Below, in pieces: positions 7,117-16,525 of a DNA stretch of 64,000 nt. The notes below the pieces were generated by a model that saw only the letters and a program-made list of their open reading frames with translations, did no database searches and was not told where the DNA came from. The position numbers were made by a program, and so were the translations under genes. Within the stretch, counting starts at the first letter, position 1; the number at the start of each line of letters is the position of its first letter. The stretch comes from Anaerolineaceae bacterium UBA4890 (GTDB lineage: Bacteria > Chloroflexota > Anaerolineae > Anaerolineales > Anaerolineaceae): contig DHCY01000004.1 of assembly GCA_002399085.1 (NCBI GenBank), positions 2,157 through 66,156 of the forward strand. The letters run 5' to 3'.

Positions 7117-8658
7117 ATGAAAAAATTGAGCAGACTTACCAAGGTTTCATTATTATTAGCAGGATTATTTGGGATTGACAAGATCCTGGGGGTGGCACGG
7201 CAGATGATCATCTCCAGGCAGTTTGGGTTATCTGCCGAGTTGGATGTTTTTAATGCAGCCAACAACTTGCCGGACATGCTTTTTATGCTTATCTCAGGTG
7301 GAGCGCTGGCGATCGCCTTTATCCCGATCCTGTCGGAAGTACTGACTCAAAAAGGGCGTGAAAAAGCATGGGCACTTTTTTCCAACATTCTTAATATCGC
7401 ATTTATCATTACCGCGATTGCAGCAGTTATCGTTGCCATCCTGGCAAGACCGCTGATCACCAACGAGCTGGGGATTGCCCCTGGCTTTTCCGAAGCACAG
7501 ACTGAAGCGTCAATTCGGTTATTACGACTCAACCTGATCTCGACGCTGATCTTCTCTTTGAGCGGTTTGGTAATGGCTGGACTGCAAGCCAACCAGCATT
7601 TTCTATTACCAGCGCTGGCGCCAATTTTTTACGACCTGGGTCAGATTTTTGGCGCGCTCTTTTTAGCGCCAACGGAGGGTTACACCATTGGAAGCATCAC
7701 CCTGCCGGCATTCGGGCTGGGGGTGGACGGGCTAGTCTATGGTGTCATTATCGGCGCTGCTCTGCACCTGCTTATCCAGATTCCGGGATTGATCAGATAC
7801 AAGTTCAAGTGGAGTCCGAAAATCAATATCCACGATCCGGAAACACGAAAAGTATTCCGGATGATGGCACCGCGTCTGGTGAGCATGTTTTGTATCCAAC
7901 TGATTTTTTTGGCACAGGATAACTTCGCTTCCCGGCTGGAAACTGGCTCGGTTACTGCATTGACTTATGGCTGGTGGATTATGCAAGTACCCCAGACCTT
8001 GATCGGCACGTCGATTGCGACTGCGATCTTGCCGACGCTTTCCGAGTTTTTTAGCAGCGAACGGTTTGACGAGATGAAAGAAAAAATCGAACGGGCAGCC
8101 CAGGTTATGCTGGCATTAACCATACCGATCGCTATTGTGGCAGGTGTGGTTTTGACACCGGCGGTCCAGGCCTTCCTGGGGCTTGACCCGTTGGATACAG
8201 CCCGTGTGGTGGACGTCTCCCGCATTTTCTTAATTGGTATAGTGGGTCATTCGCTTGTTGAATTGTTTGTACGCAGTTTTTATGCAATGCAGAAACCCAA
8301 ATATCCACTCATTGGTGCGGTGGCAACACTGATCGTGTTTATCCTTTTCAGCCTGATATTATCGCCCCTCCTGCAAGCTCGGGGCGTTGCCGCTGCGAAC
8401 ACGCTTTCCTACTCCTTGCAGGCGGTTCTGTTGCTGGTACTGCTGAACCCGCACCTGGTGTCTAAACTAAAGCTGTCAAAATCCCTTTTGCGAGGGATTG
8501 TAGGAGCGCTGGTAGGAGGTGCAGTGGCATTCGCTGTGCTCACCTGGACTCCGCGCATTTCAGACAGCCTGATTGGCGCAGCTGCAGGTGGAGTGCTGGG
8601 ACTGCTGGTGGCGGCAGTGGTTATAAGACCAGAATTGATCAGGTTGAGAGAATTATAA
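7117..8658 (+). CDS. murJ: Lipid II flippase MurJ
   Basis: Flips lipid-linked peptidoglycan precursor across the cytoplasmic membrane. The 513-residue hydrophobic protein begins with the MurJ N-terminus (GIDKILGVARQMIISRQFG) and NNLPDMLFMLISGGAL, and hydrophobic segments run throughout, consistent with the 14 helices of MOP-superfamily flippases. Length is normal. GGAG lies 6 nt before the ATG, and CATAAT at about 7088-7093 could be a -10 element. It is transcribed alone and ends at a strong hairpin terminator. Together with ftsZ and the RodZ-like gene it indicates a peptidoglycan-type division and wall machinery, at least in part. Confidence 0.93.
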   Translation: MKKLSRLTKVSLLLAGLFGIDKILGVARQMIISRQFGLSAELDVFNAANNLPDMLFMLISGGALAIAFIPILSEVLTQKGREKAWALFSNILNIAFIITAIAAVIVAILARPLITNELGIAPGFSEAQTEASIRLLRLNLISTLIFSLSGLVMAGLQANQHFLLPALAPIFYDLGQIFGALFLAPTEGYTIGSITLPAFGLGVDGLVYGVIIGAALHLLIQIPGLIRYKFKWSPKINIHDPETRKVFRMMAPRLVSMFCIQLIFLAQDNFASRLETGSVTALTYGWWIMQVPQTLIGTSIATAILPTLSEFFSSERFDEMKEKIERAAQVMLALTIPIAIVAGVVLTPAVQAFLGLDPLDTARVVDVSRIFLIGIVGHSLVELFVRSFYAMQKPKYPLIGAVATLIVFILFSLILSPLLQARGVAAANTLSYSLQAVLLLVLLNPHLVSKLKLSKSLLRGIVGALVGGAVAFAVLTWTPRISDSLIGAAAGGVLGLLVAAVVIRPELIRLREL

Positions 8659-8672
8659 AAAAATCAGAAAAG

Positions 8673-8698
8673 CCGGAGGAAATCCTCCGGTTTTTTTT
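8673..8698 (+). terminator. Rho-independent terminator after murJ
   Basis: CCGGAGGA / TCCTCCGG stem (8673-8680 with 8683-8690) followed by eight T residues, starting 14 bp past the murJ stop. Confidence 0.9.
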
Positions 8699-8744
8699 CC
8701 TCTTCGGGCTGCCATTTAGAGCGAAGCGAAGAATTTTTGCGCAA

Positions 8745-8881
8745 TTCTAGATAAGATCCTTCACAAAAGAGGTTCAGGATGACAAACCTTCAGGATGACA
8801 AACCTTCAGGATGACAAACCTTCTAGATGACAAACCTTCTAGATGACAAACCTTCTAGATGACAAACCTTCAGAATGATAG
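8745..8881. repeat. Dispersed GGATGACA repeat and 16-bp tandem array
   Basis: A TAAGATCCTTC...GGTTCAGGATGACA unit leads into six contiguous 16-bp copies of AGGATGACAAACCTTC or the variant TAGATGACAAACCTTC (8776-8871) and a partial seventh. The three copies of each variant are grouped, which suggests stepwise slippage amplification. It lies between the murJ terminator and the rimO stop, downstream of both genes. Confidence 0.9.
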
Positions 8882-8906
8882 ATAACGCTCATGTTGACAA
8901 GACAAT

Positions 8907-10229
8907 TTATTCCTGTGTACCAAACAAATCATATGGACCGACGCCTTCGATTGTCACAGAGGTCAGGTCACCAACCTCGGTGTGTCCATTTGCCACGACC
9001 AAACCATCGATCTCAGGGGCGTCCCGGTAAGTGCGACCGATGATCACTTCCTGGTGTGGATCCACCCCTTCGACTAAAACATCCAGGGTTGTGCCGATAA
9101 GCGATTGTTTTTTCTCGAGAGCCAATCGCGATTGCAGCTCCATCAACTTTTCACGACGCGCTTCCTTCTCTTGCTGATTGATCGGATCACCCAAGCTTTC
9201 GGCAAAGGTGCCTTCCTCGGGCGAATAGGTAAACACGCCCATGTGGTCAAACTTCATTTCCTCAACAAAGTCGTACAACTCGTTGAAGTGCTCTTCCGTT
9301 TCGGTCGGGAAGCCAACAATCAGAGTCGTTCTCACCACCAGGTGCGGGATGCGCTGGCGCATGGTTGTAATCGTACGCCTGACCCAATCAATATCGGATG
9401 GTCGACGCATGCTTTTTAAGACCTCCGGGCTGGCGTGCTGGAGGGGGATATCCAGGTAAGGCAACAATTGTTCGGAGCTTGCCATCAGGTCGATCAAGTT
9501 GTCGGAGATCATTCCTGGGTAGGTATAGAGCAATCGCAGCCAGGGAACCTCCGGAATTTCCGGCAGCAACTTTTGCAGAAGTTGATACAAACCGTCCTGT
9601 TCGCCACGGTCGGCGCCATATGCGGTTACATCCTGGGCAATCAGGTTGATCTCGTTCACGCCAGCTTCCTGTAAAAAGCACGCATCTCGTAAAATGTCCT
9701 CTGCCGGTCGACAGACCAGATTGCCTTTGATGCCCGGGATGGCGCAAAAAGCGCAGGAACGGTGGCATCCATCGGCGATCTTCAGGTAGCTGCTGCCCCC
9801 CTGGATAGTGGTGTAGGAAGCACCTGGGGCATACTGCAAGGCAGGGTAATCCAGGTAAGTGCTGGCTCTGCCATCGCTTTTCAATTTTTTGATGAGCGGA
9901 ACGATGTCAGCTACCCGGCGGGTACCAATGAGACCGTCGATGCCGGGGTGGGATTTGAGAAGGTTTTCGCGCCAACGTTCTGCCAGGCAGCCGGTGACGA
10001 TCAGTTTTTGGCGGGGATTTTTCAGACCTGCCATCTCGCGGATGGTATCCTGGGATTCCTGGCGGGCATCGTGAATGAACCCACAGGTATTGACCAAAAC
10101 AAATTCAGCTTGCTGCGGCGATTCGGCGTAGTTCAGCCCTTCGGCTTCCAGGAGTTGTGCCAAGACGTTGGAATCGACCAGGTTTTTGGCACAGCCCAGA
10201 CTGATTAGGTGAAACGTGTTTTTCTTCAT
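8907..10229 (-). CDS. rimO: Ribosomal protein S12 methylthiotransferase RimO
   Basis: Radical SAM enzyme that adds a methylthio group to the conserved aspartate (Asp88 in E. coli numbering) of ribosomal protein S12. The 440-residue protein has the N-terminal UPF0004 domain with SLGCAKNLVDS and NTCGF, a central radical SAM cluster motif CHRSCAFC, and a C-terminal TRAM-like region. SLGCAKN and the CHRSCAFCAIP context distinguish RimO from MiaB. Start is ATG, 7 nt after the RodZ-like gene, so the two are probably co-transcribed. The second helix-44-adjacent theme of the window, ribosome decoding, continues here because S12 touches the decoding site. Confidence 0.93.
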   Translation of the reverse strand: MKKNTFHLISLGCAKNLVDSNVLAQLLEAEGLNYAESPQQAEFVLVNTCGFIHDARQESQDTIREMAGLKNPRQKLIVTGCLAERWRENLLKSHPGIDGLIGTRRVADIVPLIKKLKSDGRASTYLDYPALQYAPGASYTTIQGGSSYLKIADGCHRSCAFCAIPGIKGNLVCRPAEDILRDACFLQEAGVNEINLIAQDVTAYGADRGEQDGLYQLLQKLLPEIPEVPWLRLLYTYPGMISDNLIDLMASSEQLLPYLDIPLQHASPEVLKSMRRPSDIDWVRRTITTMRQRIPHLVVRTTLIVGFPTETEEHFNELYDFVEEMKFDHMGVFTYSPEEGTFAESLGDPINQQEKEARREKLMELQSRLALEKKQSLIGTTLDVLVEGVDPHQEVIIGRTYRDAPEIDGLVVANGHTEVGDLTSVTIEGVGPYDLFGTQE

Positions 10230-10236
10230 TGGGATC

Positions 10237-11499
10237 CTATGGAGTTTCTTCGGTGTCTAGCAGCGATAATTCAGTCATGCCTTCAGCTGTGAAGAGCAGG
10301 CGGGCTGGCGTGCCAATTGTGTCGGAAAGCGGTTCGATGGAACGCTGGTTGAAAATGATCTCGATTGCTGAAACATTGCCGGTTTCGAGCTCGATTTCGT
10401 CTTCACCGGTGTAGGTGAGTACATTACCAGCCAGTTGGCGACCTTCGGCAATCACATCGCCATCCGAAGTGATCCGCAGCCAGACGTTTTGACGGATCAG
10501 CAAGACGATCTCAAGGTTCGATTCTGTCTCGGAAGCAGAATAAAATGGCGTAGCGGTTGGAATCACCTGCTCAACTTCCGCTGTTTCGGTCGGTGCGATT
10601 TCGGTTGCTTCACCGGTTGGTTCTGCGAGCAAAACCTCTGCAACTGGTGGAAGGGTCCCGGTGACTTCAGTTTCATCCTGTGGGAAAGTCATGCGGGAGA
10701 TGCCCCAGATGAGAAAACCAACAATTCCGATGATCATCAGGCTGCCAAAAAATAGATCGAGCGTGAAAAAGCGCTTCAGATTGACCAGGAAGGGCGGCAG
10801 GACTTTTGGAGGGCGGAATCGTCTTTGTTTTTGCGTGTTCTTTTCGAGTCGGCGTTTCTGAATAACATCGGCATAACGGATCATAATTCCGGCGACATCC
10901 AGGTTCAGGAAGCGAGCATAGGACTGCAGATGACCTTTAAATTGCATCGGGTTAATTAAAGCATCCAGGTCGCCCCGCTCGATATTTTTGAGCTGGTTTC
11001 TAGGAATATGAGTTTCTTCTTCGATGACTTCCCAGGTGATATTCAGGTAGCGCCGGCGGGCTGCAAGTTCGCGCCCGATCGCCATCAATTCCTCGGCTGA
11101 TTCAGAGTTCTGCTCACTGCTTTCTGCCTGGGATGGCTCATTAGCTGGGGCGGGTTCTTCTTGCGCTGGAGGTGCAGGGGAGGTTTTTACCTTTTTGGGT
11201 GGTTTCTTCCTGGTTTTTTCAGCGATGTCTTCCAATAGTGTTTTGGGTTTCTCTGATGGCGCATCCGGAATCGAAGAACTAATATTAATTTCTTCTACGG
11301 ATGGCTCTTCCACTCCCAGGAAATCAGCGTAGAGTCTTAGAAACCCCTTGGTTTGGGTGCTGGAGCTGAGCTCGGAATATACTTCGTCTTCCAGGTCTTG
11401 CAGAGTTGCCAGGCGAATACGGGTTGCAGAGGCAACCTCTTCCAGGGATATGTTGCGCTCTTCGCGTATTTTTTTGAGTTGAGAACCTGAAAATGCCAT
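10237..11499 (-). CDS. RodZ-like protein with two helix-turn-helix domains and one membrane segment
   Basis: Resembles RodZ, the cytoskeletal adaptor linking MreB to the wall machinery. An HTH of the RodZ type covers residues 5-63 (LKKIREERNISLEEVA), and a second related HTH covers about 138-201 (GRELAARRRYLNITWEVIEE), separated by a Pro/Lys/Glu-rich linker. A single transmembrane segment lies at about 249-268, then a Thr/Glu/Pro-rich periplasmic linker and a C-terminal beta-rich domain like DUF4115 (WLRITSDGDVIAEG). Usual RodZ proteins have a single HTH, so the duplication is odd. No mreB lies nearby. It starts 16 bp after the rplI terminator and leads rimO. Confidence 0.75.
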   Translation of the reverse strand: MAFSGSQLKKIREERNISLEEVASATRIRLATLQDLEDEVYSELSSSTQTKGFLRLYADFLGVEEPSVEEINISSSIPDAPSEKPKTLLEDIAEKTRKKPPKKVKTSPAPPAQEEPAPANEPSQAESSEQNSESAEELMAIGRELAARRRYLNITWEVIEEETHIPRNQLKNIERGDLDALINPMQFKGHLQSYARFLNLDVAGIMIRYADVIQKRRLEKNTQKQRRFRPPKVLPPFLVNLKRFFTLDLFFGSLMIIGIVGFLIWGISRMTFPQDETEVTGTLPPVAEVLLAEPTGEATEIAPTETAEVEQVIPTATPFYSASETESNLEIVLLIRQNVWLRITSDGDVIAEGRQLAGNVLTYTGEDEIELETGNVSAIEIIFNQRSIEPLSDTIGTPARLLFTAEGMTELSLLDTEETP

Positions 11500-11514
11500 A
11501 AGTCTGATTCTAAC

Positions 11515-11549
11515 AAAAAAACAGCCTGCCGAGAAACTTCAGCAGGCTG
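11515..11549 (-). terminator. Rho-independent terminator after rplI
   Basis: On the minus strand CAGCCTGC pairs with GCAGGCTG (11542-11549 with 11522-11529), followed by a T-run at 11515-11521. It sits directly upstream of the RodZ-like start. Confidence 0.88.
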
Positions 11550-11573
11550 CTACCCTTTTTTGCTTCCGGAATT

Positions 11574-12107
11574 CTATTCCACGGTTGTTTCAGTATCAGA
11601 AGTTTCGTCTTCGATTTCTTCGATCTCGACGTATTCTTCTTCAACTGCTGGTACGAAGACTTCACCTTCACGGTGAATGATGACGCGAATTTCTGGCACC
11701 AGGTCAAGCGTGAGGTTGACAGGGATCATGTAATCGCCAACATTACGGATGGGCTCAGTGACAAGTTGCCCGCGTTCCAACTCGATGCCTTTTTCGGCTT
11801 TAACGCGGTCGGCGATAGCCTGAGCAGAAACGGAGCCGTACAGTTTGCCAGTTTCACCAGCTTTGACTGGGAAGTAGAGCTCCAGCTTGGCAAGAACATC
11901 GGCGACGCTTTTCAGCTCAACGTTGAGCGCAGCGCGGCGTTCAGTGGCTTTCTTTGCGATCGCTTCTGCGACCTTGGATGAACTGTCGGTAGCGGGAATT
12001 GCTAAACCCTGGGGGATGAGGTAGTTGCGACCGTAACCATTAGCGACTTTTTTGATATCGCCGGCACGACCCAGTTTGTAAACATCCTTAATAAGTAGTA
12101 CTTTCAT
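11574..12107 (-). CDS. rplI: 50S ribosomal protein L9
   Basis: Binds 23S rRNA at the base of the L1 stalk and helps maintain reading frame. The N-terminal domain MKVLLIKDVYKLGRAGD...GYGRNYLIPQGLA is diagnostic, followed by the long connecting helix and the C-terminal domain. I use the ATG at 12107 because it gives the exact L9 N-terminus and is preceded by AAGGG. At 177 residues it is about 27 longer than usual, due to an acidic Glu/Thr-rich tail after residue 152. It is not in the usual rpsF-ssb-rpsR-rplI cluster: rpsF and rpsR are about 38 kb away in this window. Confidence 0.95.
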   Translation of the reverse strand: MKVLLIKDVYKLGRAGDIKKVANGYGRNYLIPQGLAIPATDSSSKVAEAIAKKATERRAALNVELKSVADVLAKLELYFPVKAGETGKLYGSVSAQAIADRVKAEKGIELERGQLVTEPIRNVGDYMIPVNLTLDLVPEIRVIIHREGEVFVPAVEEEYVEIEEIEDETSDTETTVE

Positions 12108-12269
12108 TTCTAGCCCTTTCTGTGCTAAGTAGTTTTTCTTGTGGATGAAGGGTACAACATCCAAGCCGGTCAATATTACCATAAAATGTGAATTGCAAGA
12201 GGGATTTTTGTTTCTCGTCCTTAGTGAAGGAGAAAGATTTTGTGCGTACAGAACAAGCTTCGGTCAGGA

Positions 12270-12320
12270 GACCTTCGCGAACAACTGACCTTCGCGAACG
12301 ACTGACCTCGGCGAACAAGA
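12270..12320. repeat. Three 17-bp tandem repeats (GACCTTCGCGAAC core)
   Basis: Three consecutive 17-bp units, GACCTTCGCGAACAACT and two close variants, lie between the divergent rplI and mutase genes. The flanking GGTCAGGAGACCTTCGCGA is nearly repeated at 52593-52610, so this is part of a second dispersed repeat family. Confidence 0.75.
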
Positions 12321-12342
12321 GGGAGGTCATAGATCGTTATTT

Positions 12343-12372
12343 TTCACAGGTTCAGTCATCAATCAGGTATAC
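12343..12372 (+). promoter_or_regulatory. Candidate sigma-70-type promoter of the large mutase-F420-molybdenum operon
   Basis: TTCACA (12343-12348), an 18-bp spacer and TATACT (12367-12372) precede the mutase ATG by 38 bp. It is the only good promoter-like pair seen before the 16-gene series. Confidence 0.5.
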
Positions 12373-12410
12373 TTAAATCGTTAACCAATAACCGATTATT
12401 GAGGAGAGGT

Positions 12411-14066
12411 ATGACAGACCAGACACAATTTGATAACTGGCAGGACAATTGTTACAACCCAGCCATCAGGCGCTTCCCAGAAAGAAAAGAGCAGTTCAAG
12501 ACATCATCCAATATTCCCATTCCAGCGGTAGTACCACCCGACCAGATCAACCCTGATCAATTCGAAGAAGACGGGCTTCCGGGCGTTTACCCCTACACGC
12601 GCGGCGTGCAGCCGACGATGTATCGCGGACGACTCTGGACGATGCGCCAATATGCCGGTTTCTCGAGCGCGGAAGAATCGAACAAGCGTTATCGTTTCCT
12701 GCTCGAGCAGGGGCAAACCGGTTTGAGTGTGGCGTTCGATCTGCCAACCCAAATAGGCTACGATGCTGATGACCCGATCGCACTGGGTGAAGTTGGTAGG
12801 GTGGGCGTATCGATTTCTTCTATTGAGGATATGGAAACCCTGTTTGACCAGATTCCGCTGGATAAGGTCTCTACAAGTATGACTATCAATGCTCCGGCTG
12901 CCGTATTGCTGGCGATGTACATCGCTGTGGCAAAGAAGCAAGGCGTTCCATCAACGGCGCTGCGCGGTACGATACAAAACGATATTCTCAAGGAATACAT
13001 CGCCCGCGGAACATATATTTTTCCCCCGAAACCGAGCATGCGCCTGATCACGGATATCTTCCAATACTGCAAACAGGATGTGCCCAACTGGAACACGATC
13101 AGCATATCCGGTTACCACATCCGCGAAGCCGGCTCAACCGCAGTGCAGGAAGTGGCTTTCACCCTGGCAAACGCGATTGCGTACATCGAAGCCGCTATCA
13201 AAGCTGGTATGGATGTGGACGAATTTGCTGACCAGCTATCTTTCTTCTTCAACTCCCACAACAACTTCCTGGAAGAGGTTGCCAAATTTAGAGCGGCGCG
13301 CAGGCTGTATGCCAAAATCATGCGCGAGCGCTTTGGTGCCAAGAACAGTAAATCTGAAAGGCTGCGCTTTCATACCCAGACGGCAGGATCCACACTGACC
13401 GCCCAGCAGCCTGAAAACAACGTAGTCAGGGTGACCCTGCAAGCCCTGGCAGCAGTATTGGGTGGCACACAATCACTGCATACCAACAGTATGGATGAGG
13501 CGTTGTGGCTTCCGACCGAAAAATCGGTGCAGGTAGCGCTGCGTACCCAGCAGATCATCGGCTATGAATCGGGCGTTGCTGACTCGGTTGATCCGTTGGC
13601 TGGCTCGTACCTGGTTGAGTATCTGACTGATGAAATTGAAAAGCGAGCCGCAGAGTACATCGACAAGATCGACGCAGTTGGCGGCGCATTGTCAGCTATT
13701 GAGAATGGCTACATTCAAAATGAAATCCAGGAAGCTGCCTTCCAGGCACAACGCGCACTTGAAAATAAGGATGATATCGTGGTTGGGGTCAATAAATTCC
13801 AGGTGAAAGAAGAAATCTCGCTTGAATCGTTGAAAATTGACCCGAAGGTCGAGCAGGATCAGCACGAACGCCTGGCTAGGCTGCGCGCTTCTCGTGACCC
13901 GCAGACGGTGGAAGCCTTGTTGAGCAAACTTGAAGCAACTGCCAACAGCGATGCCAACCTGATGCCAGTGATAATTGAGTGTGTTGAAAACAAGCTCACA
14001 CTGGGTGAGATCTGCAATCGTTTGCGAAAAGTATGGGGTGAATACGTTGCCCCCAATTTCATCTAA
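12411..14066 (+). CDS. Methylmalonyl-CoA mutase, large-subunit catalytic domain
   Basis: Interconverts methylmalonyl-CoA and succinyl-CoA with adenosylcobalamin. The 551-residue protein contains only the TIM-barrel substrate domain; the B12-binding domain is absent and must be a separate gene outside the window. [18 protein letters not shown] carries the tyrosine typical of methylmalonyl-CoA mutases, and [20 protein letters not shown] keeps the arginine that binds the substrate carboxylate. Both favour methylmalonyl- over isobutyryl-Co[11 protein letters not shown] carries the conserved histidine. ATG at 12411 is preceded by GAGGAGAGGT. The gene leads a 16-gene operon and is followed by the matching epimerase. 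Confidence 0.92.
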   Translation: MTDQTQFDNWQDNCYNPAIRRFPERKEQFKTSSNIPIPAVVPPDQINPDQFEEDGLPGVYPYTRGVQPTMYRGRLWTMRQYAGFSSAEESNKRYRFLLEQGQTGLSVAFDLPTQIGYDADDPIALGEVGRVGVSISSIEDMETLFDQIPLDKVSTSMTINAPAAVLLAMYIAVAKKQGVPSTALRGTIQNDILKEYIARGTYIFPPKPSMRLITDIFQYCKQDVPNWNTISISGYHIREAGSTAVQEVAFTLANAIAYIEAAIKAGMDVDEFADQLSFFFNSHNNFLEEVAKFRAARRLYAKIMRERFGAKNSKSERLRFHTQTAGSTLTAQQPENNVVRVTLQALAAVLGGTQSLHTNSMDEALWLPTEKSVQVALRTQQIIGYESGVADSVDPLAGSYLVEYLTDEIEKRAAEYIDKIDAVGGALSAIENGYIQNEIQEAAFQAQRALENKDDIVVGVNKFQVKEEISLESLKIDPKVEQDQHERLARLRASRDPQTVEALLSKLEATANSDANLMPVIIECVENKLTLGEICNRLRKVWGEYVAPNFI

Positions 14067-14083
14067 AAAACCGAAGGAGAGTT

Positions 14084-14491
14084 ATGGCGAAAATTACCAA
14101 GATCAACCACGTCGCGATCGTTGTGCGCGATATCGAAGAATCACTCAAATTCTGGGAAGAAAGCCTGGGTCTGAGCCTGGACCACATCGAAGTGGTGCCA
14201 TCACAAAATTCGCGGGTCGCCTTCATACCAGTTGGTGATAGTGAAGTCGAGCTGGTGCAGCCCACCAGTAGTGAGACTGGTCTGGCGAGCTACCTGGAAA
14301 AACGCGGTGAAGGCATGCACCACTTGTGCCTGGAAGTCGACAATATCGACGCGAAGCTGACTGAACTGAAAGAAAAGGGCGTGCGCCTGATTAATGAGAC
14401 CGCCGAAGTATTACCTGGACGAAAAATGGCATTCATTCACCCCAAAGCCGGTAATGGCGTGATGATCGAACTTTACCAACTGACGGACTGA
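14084..14491 (+). CDS. mce: Methylmalonyl-CoA epimerase
   Basis: Epimerises (S)- and (R)-methylmalonyl-CoA, feeding the mutase encoded 17 bp upstream. The 135-residue protein has the vicinal-oxygen-chelate (glyoxalase) fold: INHVAIVVRDIEESLKFW opens the first module with metal ligand His, GMHHLCLEVDNID opens the second, and VMIELYQ ends with the metal-binding glutamate. Length and motif order are those of the family. GAAGGAGAG precedes the ATG. Confidence 0.93.
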   Translation: MAKITKINHVAIVVRDIEESLKFWEESLGLSLDHIEVVPSQNSRVAFIPVGDSEVELVQPTSSETGLASYLEKRGEGMHHLCLEVDNIDAKLTELKEKGVRLINETAEVLPGRKMAFIHPKAGNGVMIELYQLTD

Positions 14492-14514
14492 GTAAAAAAC
14501 ATTGAGGAGGTAAG

Positions 14515-15855
14515 ATGATCATAACCAACGGAAGCATTGTCACCTGGACAGAGCCCAACCAAATTTTGGAAGGGCATGAAATCCTGGTTGACGGTGGAAA
14601 AATTATGTCGATTGAGCCTGCTGGAGTGCTGAGGAATAAGTATCCCGAAGAAGAACTACTGGACGCGCAGGGTCAGCTGATCTTACCTGGCAACATTTGT
14701 GCCCATACCCATTTTTATGGCGCTTTCTCCCGGGGGATGGCAATTCCAGGTGAGCCGGCAGAGAATTTTCAGCAAATCCTTGAGAAATTATGGTGGAAAC
14801 TGGATAAAGCTCTCGATGAAGAAGGCACGCGTTATTCAGCACTGACCTTGTTGATCGACGCCATTAAATATGGCACAACCACGATCATTGATCATCATGC
14901 CTCGCCGAATTTTATCGACGGGTCCCTGGATGTGGTGTATGAAGCGGTACGGAAGGCGGGTTTGCGTTCAGCATTATGTTACGAAGTGACGGACCGCGAC
15001 GGCAAGGAGCGGGCACTGGCAGGTATCCGGGAAAACAGCCGCTTTATTAGCAGGGTCATAGCGGGGGAGACCGACCCATTGGTCAAAGCGCATTTTGGCT
15101 TGCACGCCAGCCTGACTGTTTCAGAAGAAACGCTTGAAAAGTGCGTCATTGAGAATGAGAACCGGGTTGGCTTTCATGTACACGCTGCTGAAGGTGTGGT
15201 TGACCAGGAAGACTCGCTGGCGAAATATGGCGAGCGCGTGGTGGAACGGTTTTGGGACCGCAAGGTCTTGAACGATCGAAGCATTCTGGCACATGGTGTA
15301 CACCTTTCTGAGAACGAGGTTCGCTTGCTGGCAGAAAGCAGGAGCTGGCTGACGCACCAACCGCGGTCGAATATGAACAACGCGGTGGGAGTAGCACCGA
15401 TTGAGAAGCTGCTGGCGAGCGGTGTCAATGTGTGTCTGGGCAATGATGGCTTTTCGAATGCCATGTGGCAGGAATGGTTCTTCACCTACCTGCTGCAAAA
15501 GGACCGCAAAGGTGATCCGAGAGCGATGAACGGCTATGACGTTATCAAGATTGCGGTTCATAATAATTCAGACCTTGCTACGCAAATTTGGGATGGTTTG
15601 CGCGTAGGCACTATCGAGCCTGGCGCCGCGGCAGATATCATCTTCGTCGATTATCACCCGATTACGCCGATGAACACGGGTAATTTGCCATGGCACATTT
15701 TGTTTGGCTTCCGGGATGGGATGGTGACGATGACGATGGCAGGCGGCAAAGTGTTGATGAAAGATCGCCAGTTATTGTTTCTGGATGAAGCTGAAATTGC
15801 AGCAAAATCGCGCGAAGTGGCTGCCCATACCTGGGCAAAGGTCGCAGAAATGTAA
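14515..15855 (+). CDS. ssnA: SsnA-type amidohydrolase (aminohydrolase)
   Basis: Metal-dependent hydrolase of the TRZ/ATZ and cytosine-deaminase-like group, presumed to deaminate or hydrolyse a nitrogen heterocycle. The 446-residue protein shows the metal motif HTHFYGAFSRGM (about 65-76), HVHAAEG for further ligands, and GNDGFSNAM with the catalytic aspartate. The wording of HTHFYGAFSRGM matches SsnA, which in E. coli sits with ygfK, ygfM and xdhD in a purine or selenium-linked molybdenum hydroxylase cluster. Here ygfM- and xdhD-like genes follow about 4.5 kb downstream, supporting the call. Start ATG with GAGGAGG upstream. Substrate is not known from sequence. Confidence 0.82.
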   Translation: MIITNGSIVTWTEPNQILEGHEILVDGGKIMSIEPAGVLRNKYPEEELLDAQGQLILPGNICAHTHFYGAFSRGMAIPGEPAENFQQILEKLWWKLDKALDEEGTRYSALTLLIDAIKYGTTTIIDHHASPNFIDGSLDVVYEAVRKAGLRSALCYEVTDRDGKERALAGIRENSRFISRVIAGETDPLVKAHFGLHASLTVSEETLEKCVIENENRVGFHVHAAEGVVDQEDSLAKYGERVVERFWDRKVLNDRSILAHGVHLSENEVRLLAESRSWLTHQPRSNMNNAVGVAPIEKLLASGVNVCLGNDGFSNAMWQEWFFTYLLQKDRKGDPRAMNGYDVIKIAVHNNSDLATQIWDGLRVGTIEPGAAADIIFVDYHPITPMNTGNLPWHILFGFRDGMVTMTMAGGKVLMKDRQLLFLDEAEIAAKSREVAAHTWAKVAEM

Positions 15856-15865
15856 TGGAGAACAA

Positions 15866-16525
15866 ATGAAATATACGATTGGAATAATTGGTGGAACCGG
15901 TAAAGAAGGCAGCGGGTTGGGTTACCGCTGGGCGCTGGCAGGTCACAAAGTGATTATCGGCTCGCGAAACGCAGAAAAAGCGCTGCAAGCAGTTGAGATA
16001 TTACGTGAAAAAATTGGCGAAAAGGAAGTTGAGCTCTCAGGAACCACAAACGATGAAGCAGTGAAAGCCTGCGATATTGCTGTGTTGACTGTGCCGTTTG
16101 CCGCGCATGCTGCCACGCTCGAAGGCTTGAAAGAAGAACTGCAAGGCAAACTGCTGATTGATGTGTGTGTCCCCCTTGTACCGCCTAAGGTCACCAAGGT
16201 GCAAATGCCGCCAGAGGGCAGCGCCGCACTGCAGGCTAAAGCGATTCTTGGACCCGATGTGCAAGTTGTGGATGCTTTCCAAACAGTGTCTTTCGAACAC
16301 CTGCTTTCAGGTGAAGAGATCGACTGCGATGTGCTTGTTGCCGGCGGCAACAAGGAAGCTCGCGCGATCGTGATCGGTCTGGCTGAAGACATGGGTTTGA
16401 AAGCCTGGGACGCTGGCGTGATCGAGAACACGGTCGTGGTCGAAGGTCTCACGTCGATCCTGATCGGTTTGAATATCAAATATAAAGTACCTTCGGCTGG
16501 GATCAGAATTACTGGAATTGAATGA
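15866..16525 (+). CDS. npdG: NADPH:coenzyme F420 oxidoreductase
   Basis: Transfers hydride between NADPH and the deazaflavin F420. The 219-residue protein begins MKYTIGIIGGTGKEGSGLG, a Rossmann nucleotide-binding loop of the Fno type, continues with IGSRNAEKA (phosphate-binding for NADPH) and DVCVPLVPP, and has the family's GGNKEAR segment. ATG at 15866 follows GGAG by 5 nt; an earlier in-frame start at 15785 lies inside ssnA. Its stop overlaps cofE by 4 nt, directly coupling it with F420 synthesis. Confidence 0.9.
   Translation: MKYTIGIIGGTGKEGSGLGYRWALAGHKVIIGSRNAEKALQAVEILREKIGEKEVELSGTTNDEAVKACDIAVLTVPFAAHAATLEGLKEELQGKLLIDVCVPLVPPKVTKVQMPPEGSAALQAKAILGPDVQVVDAFQTVSFEHLLSGEEIDCDVLVAGGNKEARAIVIGLAEDMGLKAWDAGVIENTVVVEGLTSILIGLNIKYKVPSAGIRITGIE

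Noticed and set aside
8776..8881. CRISPR-like repeat array
   Set aside because: Units are contiguous 16-mers with no spacers and no cas gene is nearby; this is a simple tandem repeat.
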